Part shown: piece by piece, positions 27,461 to 36,477 of the stretch
How the letters are laid out: each line of letters begins with the position of its first letter
Numbering within the stretch: the first letter of the stretch is position 1
NCBI RefSeq assembly: GCF_014930455.1
Contig: NZ_JAAIYO010000023.1
Location: 1-51,961 of the forward strand
Direction of reading: 5' to 3'
Length of the DNA: 51,961 bases
Source: Corallococcus soli
GTDB taxonomy: Bacteria > Myxococcota > Myxococcia > Myxococcales > Myxococcaceae
The notes under the pieces: model-generated
Seen by the model: the letters and a program-made list of their open reading frames with translations, nothing else
Told to the model about the DNA's origin: nothing
The model's database searches: none
Made by a program: the position numbers and the translations under genes

Positions 27461-28056
27461 TTCTTCTCCCAATCTCGCGGGTTGCGCAGCGCGCGGGCCC
27501 GGGCCCGCGCGTCGTCCAGCGACAGATTTCCACCTTCGGCGGCCGGCCGGGAAGTCCCCGGGGCCGCGCCTTCGTGCCGCTGCTCCCAGGAGCCCAGCCC
27601 CTCGGCCTCCGCCAGCGAACGGTCGCTGCGCAGGAAGCGGGCAATGGCCGCCTCCGAGTGCGCGTGCGCATCCTCGGGCGAAAGCCCCGCTTCGGCGTCC
27701 AGGTCCGGCTCCGGCACCTTGGCCGGGGCCCGGAACATCCCCGCGCCCTGGTCCGGGTAGAGCCGGTCACCGAAGCCCAGGATCTCCGTCTCCCGGGCCA
27801 TCAGCGGCGCGACGTACATCTCTTCAATGAAGTGGATGATCTTCTCCAGCTGCTCATCCACGTGGCGGCGGTCGTTGCCCACCACCGCCAACGCCACCGA
27901 AGCCTTCTGCCAGAGGTCCTGGTCATCCACTTCGGCGACGGCCACGTTGAAGCGAGCCTTCACCCGTTCCGTCACCCGGCGGAGCACCTGCCGCTTGGAC
28001 TTCAGCGAGGCGCTCTCCGGAATCTGGAGGGTCAGGCGTGCGACACCCACGAACAT
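27457..28056 (-). CDS. ylxP: DUF503 (YlxP-like) protein with long C-terminal extension
   Basis: 199 residues. The first 95 match the DUF503/YlxP family ([53 protein letters not shown]), found between infB and rbfA in many bacteria and linked to ribosome assembly. The usual protein ends there; here a charged, Ala/Glu/Arg-rich tail of about 100 residues follows, ending in RNPRDWEKK. The stop is translationally coupled to rbfA. Confidence 0.9.
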   Translation of the reverse strand: MFVGVARLTLQIPESASLKSKRQVLRRVTERVKARFNVAVAEVDDQDLWQKASVALAVVGNDRRHVDEQLEKIIHFIEEMYVAPLMARETEILGFGDRLYPDQGAGMFRAPAKVPEPDLDAEAGLSPEDAHAHSEAAIARFLRSDRSLAEAEGLGSWEQRHEGAAPGTSRPAAEGGNLSLDDARARARALRNPRDWEKK

Positions 28057-28125
28057 AATGGTCCCCCAGGCCGGCGGAAACGCAGCGCCTCAACCGCGTG
28101 CGTCCACCGCCGGCACATCGTCATT

Positions 28126-28155
28126 CCCCCGGAGAAGGTGGGGCCTTCCCGGGGG
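28126..28155 (-). promoter_or_regulatory. Strong hairpin between infB and the DUF503 gene
   Basis: CCCCCGG and CCGGGGG continue inward as GAAGG/CCTTC with a single bulge, giving a 12-bp stem around TGGGG. It lies in the 123-base gap after infB. No T-tract follows, so RNA processing or partial termination is more likely than a full stop. Confidence 0.5.
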
Positions 28156-28179
28156 TCCGTCGAGTGTGTACCGCGGGGC

Positions 28180-31100
28180 TCAGGAGAGGCTCTGCCGCGT
28201 CTCCTCGATCTCGTAGGCCTCGATGATGTCGCCGGCCTTGAGGTCGTTGAAGTTCTCGATGCCGATACCGCACTCGAAGCCCTGCGCGACCTCCTTGACG
28301 TCGTCCTTGAAGCGACGGAGCGACGCCATCTTGCCGGAGAAGAGCTGCTTGTTCTCGCGCATGAGGCGCACGAACGAGCCGCGCTTGATGACGCCGTCCA
28401 GGACGGCCGCACCGGCGATGGTGCCCAGCTTGGGCACGTTGAAGGTGTTGCGCACTTCCGCACGGCCCAGCTTGCGCTCGGTGCGGATGGGCTCCAGGAG
28501 GTTCTCCATCTCCAGGCGAACGCCGTCGATGAGCTCGTAGATGATGGAGTAGCTCTGCAGCGAGACCTGCTGGACCTTGGCCGCGGCCTCGGCACCGGAC
28601 TCCGGCTTCACGTTGAAGGCGAGCACGACGCCCTTGGAAGCAGCGGCGCGCATGACGTCCGTCTCGGTGACAGCGCCCACGCCCGCGTCGATGATGACCA
28701 CCCGCACCTTGTGCGTGGTGAGCTTCTCCACCGCCTGGCGCACCGCCTCCGCCGAGCCCTGCACGTCCGCCTTGATGACGACGCGCAGCTCCTTGGGACC
28801 GCCGCCCGCCTTCGTCTTGGCGAACAGCTGCTCCAGGGACTCGCGGCTGACCTTGCCGAGTTCCTGTTGACGCTCCTTCATGCCGCGGTGGTCGGCGATC
28901 TGCTTGGCCGCCTTCTCGTCCGCCACCACGTTGATGGCATCACCCGCGGTGGGCACGCCGGACAGACCGATGACCTCCGCGCAGTAGCCCGGCTTCACTT
29001 CCTTCACGGACTCGCCACGGCTGTTGTTCATGGCGCGGACGCGGCCGTAGTGCGTGCCGGTGACGATGGCGTCGCCCAGCTTGAGCGTGCCCTCCTGCAC
29101 CAGCACCGTGGCCACGGGACCGCGGCCACGATCCAGCTTGGCTTCCACGATGGCGCCCACGGACGGACGGGAGGGGTTGGCCGTCAGCTCCAACACCTCC
29201 GCCTGCAGCGCCAGGTTCTCCAGGAGGAGGTCCAGGTTCTGCTTCGTCTTCGCGGAGACGGGCACCATGATGGTGTCGCCGCCCCACTCTTCCGGGACCA
29301 GTTCGTGGCTGGCCAGGTCCTTCTTCACGCGGTCCAGGTTCGCGCCCGGCACGTCCACCTTGTTGATGGCGACGACGATGGGCACTTCGGCCTGCTTGGC
29401 GTGCTTGATGGCCTCGATGGTCTGGGGCATCACGCCGTCGTCCGCGGCCACCACGAGCACCACGATGTCCGTCACGTTGGCGCCACGGGCGCGCATGGAC
29501 GTGAAGGCTTCGTGACCCGGCGTGTCCAGGAACGTGACGTCGCCGCGCGCCGTCGTGACGCTGTACGCGCCGATGTGCTGGGTGATGCCGCCCGCCTCGC
29601 CCGCGGCCACGCTGGCCTGGCGGATGGCGTCGAGCAGGGACGTCTTGCCGTGGTCGACGTGGCCCATGATGGTGATGACCGGCGGACGGGGACGCTCGTC
29701 CTCCACCTTGGTCGCGACCTCCGGCAGGTAGTCCTCCACCTCGAAGCCCACGCGCTCCACCTTCCAGTGGTAGTCGGTGGCGATGAGCTCCGCGGTGTCC
29801 GCGTCCAGGATGGAGTTCGCGGTGGACATCTTCTGCATGGCCATCAGCTTCTTGATGAGCTCCGTGGTGCGCACACCCATGCGCTGGCCCAGGTCGGACA
29901 CGCTGATGCCCTCCTGGAGCTTGATGACCTTCTTGTCCTCGGCCATCTGGGTGATCTGCGTCTTGGCGCCCTTCTTGGTCGGCTTGCGCTTCTTGCCGCG
30001 GATCGGAATCGCGATCCGGCCCCAGACCATGTCGGACAGTTCCTGCTTCGACACGGTGGTCGTCTCAGGGCCTCCCGTGCGCTTGCGCTGGCCACGCTCC
30101 TTGCTCTTGGAGACGTCCACCAGCTCACGGCCGCGACCCAGGTGATCCGGGACGACCTTGTACTCGCGCTTCTCGGTGCCGAGCGCCGTGCGGCCCGGGG
30201 CCATGGGGTACTGCTTGGCCTGGGTCGTGGTCGGCGTGACGCGGCGGACCTGGATGAGCGGGCGCGAGATGACCACGGCCTGGGTGGCCGTGGGGCGCGC
30301 CTGGGCGCCCGGCGTGGGCGCGACCTGGGCGTGCGGCACGCCGCCCACCATGATGGTCGGACCGCTGGGCTGCACGGGGGCCCCCGCGGCGCCCGGAGGC
30401 GGCGAGGACGGACGCACCGGACCCGTCTGGCCCGGACGCGCCTGCATGGGCGCTCCCGGACGGCTCTGCATGGGCGGCCCACCCGGGCGACCCTGCATGG
30501 GCGCACCAGGACGGCTGCCAGGCCCCCCCGGCCCTCCGGGACGACCGCCAGGTCCACCGGGGCCTCCGGGGCGACTGCCCGGGGGGCCACCAGGGCGCCC
30601 ACCCGTCGAGCCCGGGCGCTGCACGTAACCGGGACCACGGGAGATGACCGTCGCGGACGTCGACGTAGAAGGCGTCCGTGCGGTGGGCGGAACCGGCGAG
30701 CGCGTAGGGGGGTTGGGCAAGTGGGTGCTCTCCTGAGCAGGGGTGCGCGGTGTCGCCGGAGCCTGGGTCGGCGCGGCGGCCCGCGGCGTCTCCACCACGG
30801 CCGCGGTCGGCGGAGTGGAAGGCGGCGTCACGGGCGGGGTTGCGGAAACGGGCGGCGTCGCCGGGGTCTCGGGGGCGGACGGCGCCTCCGGAGCGGCGGG
30901 GGTGGCGGCGGTCTCGGGGGACGCGGCCGTCACGGCGGGCGCCTCCGGAGCGACGTTCGCCTGGGGGGCCTGCTCCACTGCGTCGGGAGCGGTCTCCACG
31001 GCGGGGGCCTGGTAGGCCTCCGGCTGCTCGGACGAAGCGGACTGCTCGTACGAGGTGTCGGGGTTGTCGTACCCCTGGTCGTTCGACTGGGCGTAGCTGT

Positions 31101-31374
31101 CCTGGGCCTCCGTGTTGGAGGCACCCGCGGGCGGACCCACCCGACGGCGCACCACGAACCCCTTGGCGGCGACGGGCGCGGCGGCCTGCTTCGGCTTGCG
31201 CTTGTCCAGGATCTTCTGGACCGCGGCGGTGGCCTGGTCGTCATCCAGCGAGGACGAGTGGCTCTTGACGTCGTAACCCAGCCCGGCGAGCTCGGTCACG
31301 ACCTCCTTGTTGTCGAGCTCAATCCCGTGGCTCTTGAGCTCCTTGGCGATTTCGTGAACGCGCTTCTTCGACAT
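28180..31374 (-). CDS. infB: Translation initiation factor IF-2
   Basis: 1064 residues, longer than E. coli IF2 because of an extended N-terminus. An IF2_N helix-rich start ([20 protein letters not shown]) is followed by a long Pro/Ala and then Gly/Pro/Arg-rich linker (to about 340), a second IF2_N, and the GTPase with GHVDHGKT (about 571), DTPGHEAF and NKVD. The C-terminal domains that bind fMet-tRNA follow. Gene order rimP-nusA-ylxR-infB is classic. Confidence 0.98.
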   Translation of the reverse strand: MSKKRVHEIAKELKSHGIELDNKEVVTELAGLGYDVKSHSSSLDDDQATAAVQKILDKRKPKQAAAPVAAKGFVVRRRVGPPAGASNTEAQDSYAQSNDQGYDNPDTSYEQSASSEQPEAYQAPAVETAPDAVEQAPQANVAPEAPAVTAASPETAATPAAPEAPSAPETPATPPVSATPPVTPPSTPPTAAVVETPRAAAPTQAPATPRTPAQESTHLPNPPTRSPVPPTARTPSTSTSATVISRGPGYVQRPGSTGGRPGGPPGSRPGGPGGPGGRPGGPGGPGSRPGAPMQGRPGGPPMQSRPGAPMQARPGQTGPVRPSSPPPGAAGAPVQPSGPTIMVGGVPHAQVAPTPGAQARPTATQAVVISRPLIQVRRVTPTTTQAKQYPMAPGRTALGTEKREYKVVPDHLGRGRELVDVSKSKERGQRKRTGGPETTTVSKQELSDMVWGRIAIPIRGKKRKPTKKGAKTQITQMAEDKKVIKLQEGISVSDLGQRMGVRTTELIKKLMAMQKMSTANSILDADTAELIATDYHWKVERVGFEVEDYLPEVATKVEDERPRPPVITIMGHVDHGKTSLLDAIRQASVAAGEAGGITQHIGAYSVTTARGDVTFLDTPGHEAFTSMRARGANVTDIVVLVVAADDGVMPQTIEAIKHAKQAEVPIVVAINKVDVPGANLDRVKKDLASHELVPEEWGGDTIMVPVSAKTKQNLDLLLENLALQAEVLELTANPSRPSVGAIVEAKLDRGRGPVATVLVQEGTLKLGDAIVTGTHYGRVRAMNNSRGESVKEVKPGYCAEVIGLSGVPTAGDAINVVADEKAAKQIADHRGMKERQQELGKVSRESLEQLFAKTKAGGGPKELRVVIKADVQGSAEAVRQAVEKLTTHKVRVVIIDAGVGAVTETDVMRAAASKGVVLAFNVKPESGAEAAAKVQQVSLQSYSIIYELIDGVRLEMENLLEPIRTERKLGRAEVRNTFNVPKLGTIAGAAVLDGVIKRGSFVRLMRENKQLFSGKMASLRRFKDDVKEVAQGFECGIGIENFNDLKAGDIIEAYEIEETRQSLS
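30400..30620 (-). repeat. Gly/Pro/Arg-rich repeat region of IF-2
   Basis: Recurrent units [25 protein letters not shown] and SRPGAPMQ / GRPGGPPMQ encode a disordered linker between the N-terminal domain and the G domain. The underlying DNA is correspondingly repetitive (CCAGGTCCACC-like blocks on the plus strand). Such linkers vary in length between strains. Confidence 0.75.
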
Positions 31375-31492
31375 ACCTTGATTGGCCTTCTGCTCCGCCA
31401 GCGACGAGGCCGAGCACCCTAGTCCAAAGCCGAAATTGTGTGCGAGTGGTGCTTAACAGCCGCCCCCCCGCAACCTCTCCACCCACCCGCCC

Positions 31493-31789
31493 TCACTCCC
31501 AAGCCTGTCCGAGCTGCGACGGGTCAACCTGCCCCGCCTTGCCTCGGAAGGCCCTGCCCAGCGCCTTACGCTTGAGCGCTGCCGTCAAACAACCGGCACC
31601 GCACAGGTACGCCCCCCGCCCCGGCAGCCTTCGCTGCCTGTCCGCCACCACGCCGCCCTGGGGACCTACCACGAACCGGGTGAGTTCCGCCTGTGCCTTG
31701 CGCGAACCGCACCCGACGCAGGTCCTGACCGGACCTGACGTCGTGATTTCAATCGGATGTGTCCCAAGCCGTTTCGTTGCGCGGCGCAT
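31493..31789 (-). CDS. ylxR: YlxR-family (DUF448) RNA-binding protein
   Basis: 98 residues. The family fingerprints RTCVGCG (usually RTCVGCR) and GRGAYLCG are present, with a basic C-terminus. YlxR proteins bind RNA and in some bacteria act on RNase P or transcription. Its place between nusA and infB is conserved; it starts 19 bases after the nusA stop. Confidence 0.93.
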   Translation of the reverse strand: MRRATKRLGTHPIEITTSGPVRTCVGCGSRKAQAELTRFVVGPQGGVVADRQRRLPGRGAYLCGAGCLTAALKRKALGRAFRGKAGQVDPSQLGQAWE

Positions 31790-31808
31790 CTCCCCGTCCC
31801 CCTCCAGC

Positions 31809-33509
31809 TTACGGTGCCTTGGCCGCTTCCGCGCCCTCCGAGCCGCCGGCCGACGCCAGCAGGCTCCTCTCCGCGTTCAGTTCCGCGCGGAGCTTGGCCT
31901 CTTCCACAAGGTAGTTCTCCGCGGCGCTCTTGAGCTGGCGGGCCTTCTTGATGCCCACCCCTGGCACGTCACCCAGGCGGGTGAGGTCCTTCTCGTTCGC
32001 GATGTCCTCCACCGTGCGGTAGCCGGCGAGGATGAGCTGCTCGATGGTCTTCTCGCCAACGCCGCGCACGCGCGCCATGCGCTCCGGCTGGGACAGCTCG
32101 TCCGGGTGGCGGCGGGCCTCGGCCAGGCGGGCCTGCTCGCGCTCGTGGTCCATGCGCGACAGCTCCTGCTGGTCCTCCACCATGCGCTTGCGCGCCTCCT
32201 CCTGCATGGAGGGGATGCGGGCGGGGTCGATGCCGGGGATCTGCGCCAGCATCTCCGCGTTCGCGTCCGCCACGTCCCGCGCCTGCCGGAAGCCGTGGGC
32301 GTAGAGCGTCTCCACCAGCATCTCGTTGACGCCCGGCAGCGCGCCCAGCGAGCGGCTCGCGAACTCGCGCATCTCCCGCACGCGGCTCTCGCTGTTGATG
32401 TCCAGCTTCCAGCCGGTCAGCTGGGCGGCCAGGCGCACGTTCTGCCCGCGCCGACCGATGGCGAGCGACAGCTGGTCGTCCGGGACGATGAGCTCCATGG
32501 CGTGGTTCGCCTCGTCGATGATGACGCGGCTGACCTCCGCGGGGGCCAGGGCCGAGCACACGAAGCGGGCCGGATCCTCGTCGTAGGGGACGATGTCGAT
32601 CTTCTCCCCGCGAAGCTCCTGCACCACCGCCTGCACGCGGCTGCCCTTCATGCCGACGCACGCGCCCACCGGGTCCACGTCCGAGTCACGGCTGGACACG
32701 GCGATCTTCGCGCGGCCACCGGGCTCGCGGGCCGCCGCCTCGATGACGACGATGCCTTCGGCGATCTCCGGCACCTCCATCTCGAAGAGCTTGGTGAGCA
32801 GGTTCACGGACGCGCGCGACAGGACGATCTGCGGGCCCTTGGACTCGCGCAGCACGTCCAGCACGTAGGCCTGGACGCGGTCGCCCGGGCGGTAGGTCTC
32901 ACGCGGGACCTGCTCGCGCACGGGCAGCACGGCTTCCGCGCGGCCCAGGTCCACCACGATGTTGCCGCGCTCGAACCGGCGGGCGATGCCGGTGACGATC
33001 TCGTTCTTGCGGTCGCGGTACTCGTTGAAGACGTTCTCGCGCTCGGCGTCCCGCGTGCGCTGCAGGATGACCTGCTTGGCCGTCTGGGCCGCGATGCGGC
33101 CGAAGCCGCGGCGGAAGGTCTTCAGCCGGAGGATGTCCCCGTACTGGTCGTCCTGGGCCTTGGCCTCCGCGGCGTCCTCGTCACGGTAGAAGATCTGGAA
33201 GACGAGCTCGTCGTCGGCTTCCACTTCCATGCCCTTCTTGTGGGCCTCTTCCATGGCGATCTGGTTGACCGCCTGGATGGGGTCGACGATCTGGTCGACG
33301 ACGGTGATGGCCTGGAACAGCTCCACCACGCCCTTGTCCGGGTCGTACTTGGCCTCGAGGTTGCGTTCCTGGCCAAAGTGCTTCTTGGCCGCGGTCTTCA
33401 TCGCGTCCTCGAGGGTCGCGATGAGCACAGCCCGCTCGATGCCCTTGTCCTTGGCGACCTGGTCCAGAACGAGGTTGAGGTTGACGGCCGGGTTGGCTGG
33501 GGTTGCCAT
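31809..33509 (-). CDS. nusA: Transcription termination/antitermination factor NusA
   Basis: 566 residues. Domains: NusA N-terminal RNA-polymerase-binding region ([17 protein letters not shown]), S1 (about 135-200), two KH domains ([35 protein letters not shown]), then C-terminal helix-hairpin-helix acidic repeats ([33 protein letters not shown]). It pauses and terminates RNA polymerase and takes part in antitermination at rRNA operons. It follows rimP by 65 bases. Confidence 0.98.
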   Translation of the reverse strand: MATPANPAVNLNLVLDQVAKDKGIERAVLIATLEDAMKTAAKKHFGQERNLEAKYDPDKGVVELFQAITVVDQIVDPIQAVNQIAMEEAHKKGMEVEADDELVFQIFYRDEDAAEAKAQDDQYGDILRLKTFRRGFGRIAAQTAKQVILQRTRDAERENVFNEYRDRKNEIVTGIARRFERGNIVVDLGRAEAVLPVREQVPRETYRPGDRVQAYVLDVLRESKGPQIVLSRASVNLLTKLFEMEVPEIAEGIVVIEAAAREPGGRAKIAVSSRDSDVDPVGACVGMKGSRVQAVVQELRGEKIDIVPYDEDPARFVCSALAPAEVSRVIIDEANHAMELIVPDDQLSLAIGRRGQNVRLAAQLTGWKLDINSESRVREMREFASRSLGALPGVNEMLVETLYAHGFRQARDVADANAEMLAQIPGIDPARIPSMQEEARKRMVEDQQELSRMDHEREQARLAEARRHPDELSQPERMARVRGVGEKTIEQLILAGYRTVEDIANEKDLTRLGDVPGVGIKKARQLKSAAENYLVEEAKLRAELNAERSLLASAGGSEGAEAAKAP

Positions 33510-33574
33510 GACGTTCTCCTAAAATGGGTCCACGGGCGGCCCTGGCGCGATCAGGGTCCCCTGTATGTCGACGA

Positions 33575-34060
33575 CTAGAACTCGAACTCCAGATTGGCCT
33601 TGGCGATGTCCTTGAAGGGGATGCGGAAGTTGCCGCCCCCTTCCACGTCCACGGAAATGGCGTCGGCCGCCACGTCGGTGAGCGTTCCGGCGAAGTTCTT
33701 TCGCGGAGGATCGCCCAACGGACCGAAGGTCTTCACCTTGACCTTCTGTCCCTTCACCCGCTCGAAGTGCACCGGCTTCTTCAACGGCCGGTTCACGCCG
33801 GGGCTGGAAACCTCCAGGCTGTATTCCTGGGGGATGAAGTCCTCCACGTCGAGCACCGGATCCACGGCGCGCGACACCTGGGAGCACTCCTCCAGACCCA
33901 CCCGGCCACCTGGCTTGTCGATGAACAGCCGCAACACCCAGCCCTCACGCTCGCGGACGTACTCCAGGTCCACCAGCTCCAGGCCTTCGTTCGCCACGAT
34001 GGGGTCGAGCAGCGTCGCCGCCTGTTCCTCCACCGTCTGTTTGATGTTCTTCGACTCCAT
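33575..34060 (-). CDS. rimP: Ribosome maturation factor RimP
   Basis: 161 residues from MESKNIKQTVEEQ (ATG 34058-34060). The motifs GLELVDLEYVREREGWVLR, DYSLEVSSPGVNRPL-like QEYSLEVSSPGVNRPLKK and FKDIAKANLEFEF define RimP/YhbC, needed for 30S assembly. Longer frame upstream would run through the structured leader and is unlikely. This is the first gene of the cluster. Confidence 0.96.
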   Translation of the reverse strand: MESKNIKQTVEEQAATLLDPIVANEGLELVDLEYVREREGWVLRLFIDKPGGRVGLEECSQVSRAVDPVLDVEDFIPQEYSLEVSSPGVNRPLKKPVHFERVKGQKVKVKTFGPLGDPPRKNFAGTLTDVAADAISVDVEGGGNFRIPFKDIAKANLEFEF

Positions 34061-34109
34061 ACCGGGATGCAGGTCTCCAAAAACGCGAAAAGCGGGCACG
34101 GCGGCCCAC

Positions 34110-34192
34110 TTTTCGATGTCGTGCGTCGAAAAATGTCGGGGCGTCCGTAACACACGCCCCCTCGGGGTGTAAAGGAAGGACACACCCCGAGG
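34110..34192 (-). promoter_or_regulatory. Structured leader with three consecutive inverted repeats upstream of rimP
   Basis: In transcription order on the minus strand: CCTCGGGGTGT/ACACCCCGAGG (34192-34160, 11 bp, 11-base loop); GGGGCGT/ACGCCCC (34160-34138) followed by GACATTTTTC, which looks like a terminator or attenuator; then TTTTCGA/TCGAAAA (34132-34110). The region lies between divergent genes, so a terminator for an upstream gene is not needed here; control of the rimP-nusA cluster is the simplest explanation. Confidence 0.6.
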
Positions 34193-34266
34193 CTCCTGGT
34201 CAACGCGGCCCTGGAACGAAGGATTCCCAGGGGTTCGCGTGCTGGAGCGGCGCTATAAAGGCCGCC

Positions 34267-35070
34267 ATGCACCTCATCGCCGCCGCCCAGATGGTGTCCA
34301 CCGCGGACAAGGGCTACAACCTGGACGTGGCTGCCCGCCTCGTGCGCCAGGCCGCCGGACTGGGAGCCCGCCTGGTGGGCCTGCCGGAGAACTTCTCCTG
34401 GATGGGTCCCGAGCCCGAACGCGCCGGCGCCGCCGAGGCGCTGGACGGCCCCACCCTGAGCCGGATGGCGGACCTGGCCCGGGAGACGAAGCTCACCCTG
34501 CTGTCCGGCTCCATCCTGGAAGAGGGCGCGCCCGGCGGCCGGCTCTACAACACCAGCGTCCTGTTCGCTCCGGACGGCGCGCGGCTGGCCGTCTACCGGA
34601 AGATGCACCTGTTCGACGTGGATGTGGGTGATGGTGCCACCTACCAGGAGTCCGCGGCGGTGGCGCCGGGGACGGAGGTGGTGGCGGCGGACACGGCGGT
34701 GGGCCGGCTGGGGCTGAGCGTCTGCTACGACCTGCGATTCCCGGAGCTGTACCGGCGGCTGTCGAAGGACGGGGCGACGCTGCTGGCGGTGCCGGCGGCG
34801 TTCACGATGATGACGGGCAAGGACCACTGGGAGGTCCTGCTGCGCGCACGGGCGATTGAAAACCAGGCGTACGTGCTGGCACCGGCCCAGGGCGGGCGGC
34901 ACTCCGCCCAGCGGCTGACGTACGGGCACGCGATGGTGGTGGACCCCTGGGGTCTGGTCACGGCGCGGGCCTCCGAGGGAGAGGGGCTGGCGGTGGCGCC
35001 CGTGGACCCGGAGCTGCTGGCGCGCATCCGACGCAACCTGCCGTGTCTGGAGCACCGGCGGCTGGACTAG
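34267..35070 (+). CDS. Carbon-nitrogen hydrolase (nitrilase superfamily, Nit-like)
   Basis: 267 residues. The catalytic triad Glu 41 (GLPENFSW), Lys 112 (YRKMHLFD) and Cys 153 (SVCYDLRFPELYR) is intact. The motifs resemble the Nit1/Nit2 branch (deaminated glutathione or omega-amidase activity), so an amidase on small omega-amides is the best guess. A TATAAA eight bases before the ATG may be the -10 box, implying a very short leader. It diverges from rimP. Confidence 0.92.
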   Translation: MHLIAAAQMVSTADKGYNLDVAARLVRQAAGLGARLVGLPENFSWMGPEPERAGAAEALDGPTLSRMADLARETKLTLLSGSILEEGAPGGRLYNTSVLFAPDGARLAVYRKMHLFDVDVGDGATYQESAAVAPGTEVVAADTAVGRLGLSVCYDLRFPELYRRLSKDGATLLAVPAAFTMMTGKDHWEVLLRARAIENQAYVLAPAQGGRHSAQRLTYGHAMVVDPWGLVTARASEGEGLAVAPVDPELLARIRRNLPCLEHRRLD

Positions 35071-35152
35071 CCGGGTCGCGATGCCGTGGGGGGGGGTGGC
35101 CCCTTCCCGGGCCGCTTTGCGGTTAGACTCCCGTTCCACGGAAGACCCACTG

Positions 35153-35608
35153 GTGAACGGACGACGCTGGCCTCCCTTGTTGCTCGCGGTCGCGCTCGCG
35201 GCCCTCCCCTTCGGCTGCACCGCCGATGAGAAGCCGCGTGGGCCCACCGAAGCGCCGCTGCCTCCGCCCGTGCCCCGCGCGCACCTGCGGGGCCTGAAGG
35301 GAGACGTGCAGATCAAACGCGCGATCGCGGACGAGTGGAGCGCCGCGAGGGACGAGCTTCCGCTGTACGAGAACGACAAGGTGCGCACCGAGTCCGGGGC
35401 CAGTGCCCAGGTGGTGTTCGCCAACGGCAGCATGGTGCACCTGGGGGGCGATTCCCTGGTGGGAATCGCGGAGAGCAAGCTGCGCACGGATGTCACCGTC
35501 CTTCGGGGACGGGTGGACGCCACGCTGGAGAAGCCGGCCACGCAGTCCTTGTCCGTCACCACGCCATCCGCCACGGTTCGTGCTGGCAGGAAGATCGAGT
35601 TCCAATGA
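35153..35608 (+). CDS. FecR-domain lipoprotein
   Basis: About 151 residues from GTG 35153 (VNGRRWPPLLLAVALAALPFGC, written in two parts: signal peptide then lipobox LPFGC), with GGAAGA upstream. The mature part is a FecR-type domain: LRGLKGDVQIKRA, LYENDKVRTESGASAQVVF, NGSMVHLGGDSLV and VTVLRGRVDATL. FecR domains of this type usually sit in envelope proteins of unknown function. The stop overlaps the next start (ATGA), so the two genes are coupled. Confidence 0.85.
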   Translation: MNGRRWPPLLLAVALAALPFGCTADEKPRGPTEAPLPPPVPRAHLRGLKGDVQIKRAIADEWSAARDELPLYENDKVRTESGASAQVVFANGSMVHLGGDSLVGIAESKLRTDVTVLRGRVDATLEKPATQSLSVTTPSATVRAGRKIEFQ

Positions 35609-36453
35609 AGGCCGCCCTCTGGCTCAGCGCATGGATGGGGCTGTCCGTGGTGCCGTCCACCCCGACGGTGGTGGGACGCGAAGCTCCAGAGGCCACCGCC
35701 CTCCGGGGCAGCGGCGGTTCAGGTGCCATGCCGAAGGCACCCAGCGCGGTGCCGCAGACGGCGCGCAAGGCGCTGGAGATGTCGCGCGCGGCGGTGAAGG
35801 CCGCCCCGGACGACGCTCGGCGCCGAGAGGCCGAGGACCGGCTGAAGGACGCCGAGGCGCACTTCCAGCAGGCGCGCTACGCGGACGCGCTGCACAAGGC
35901 GGACGAGGCCTGGGCGCTGCTCAACCCGCCCCAGCCCTCCCTCTTCACCGTGGAGGTGGGCCACGACGGAGGCACCACCACCGTCACCCACCGCCAGGGG
36001 CCGCCCGTCACCGTGGAGGCGCAGCACGCCACCCGCGTCCTGGCGGGGGGCGAGTCCGTCCGGGTGCAGCAGGGCACCGTCCTGCCGGAGCCGCCCCCCG
36101 CGCCCCAGCCGGTGCAGCCCACGGACAAGTACCGCTTCACGCTGAAGCCTTCGCCCGGGGGGCTGCTGGGCCCGGTGACGCTGTCGTGGGCCGCGGTGGA
36201 GGGTGCCACGCGGTACGAGGTGGAGGTCATCCCGGAGGCGGTGGAGTCGGGCCCCCTGCCCTCGCCCGTGCGCGAGGTGCTGGGCGCCCGGCAGTGGGCG
36301 CTGCCCGCGCTGCCCGCCGGCCGCTACCGCTGGACGGTGACGGCGGTGAGTCCGGGACAGGGCCGGTCCGTGCCCTCGCCGGCGCGGCGCTTCGAGCTGG
36401 CCGCGGACGCGCTCGAACTCAACATCAAGGTGAAGGACGGCTGGCAGAAGTAG
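35605..36453 (+). CDS. Exported FecR-associated protein with helical and beta-sandwich parts
   Basis: 282 residues with a signal peptide (to about VPSTPTVVG). A helical segment resembling part of a TPR (RKALEMSRAAVKAAPDDARR, ADALHKADEAWALL) is followed by a FecR-like stretch (VEVGHDGGTTTVTHRQG, RVLAGGESVRVQQG). The C-terminal part looks like a fibronectin type III domain (VTLSWAAVEGATRYEVEVIP, PAGRYRWTVTAV). It is coupled to the FecR lipoprotein by a 4-base overlap and lies 24 bases before the HD-GYP gene. Confidence 0.75.
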   Translation: MKAALWLSAWMGLSVVPSTPTVVGREAPEATALRGSGGSGAMPKAPSAVPQTARKALEMSRAAVKAAPDDARRREAEDRLKDAEAHFQQARYADALHKADEAWALLNPPQPSLFTVEVGHDGGTTTVTHRQGPPVTVEAQHATRVLAGGESVRVQQGTVLPEPPPAPQPVQPTDKYRFTLKPSPGGLLGPVTLSWAAVEGATRYEVEVIPEAVESGPLPSPVREVLGARQWALPALPAGRYRWTVTAVSPGQGRSVPSPARRFELAADALELNIKVKDGWQK

Positions 36454-36477
36454 CCGGCCCGTGAGGAGCGACCGCCC

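Noticed and set aside
27445..31422. 1325-codon open frame on the plus strand opposite infB
   Set aside because: It mirrors infB, DUF503 and rbfA codon bias. The opposite strand encodes clear IF-2 motifs.
34198..34203. TTGACC as a -35 box for rimP
   Set aside because: No -10-like hexamer occurs at 16-19 bases; the next positions read TCCTTC.
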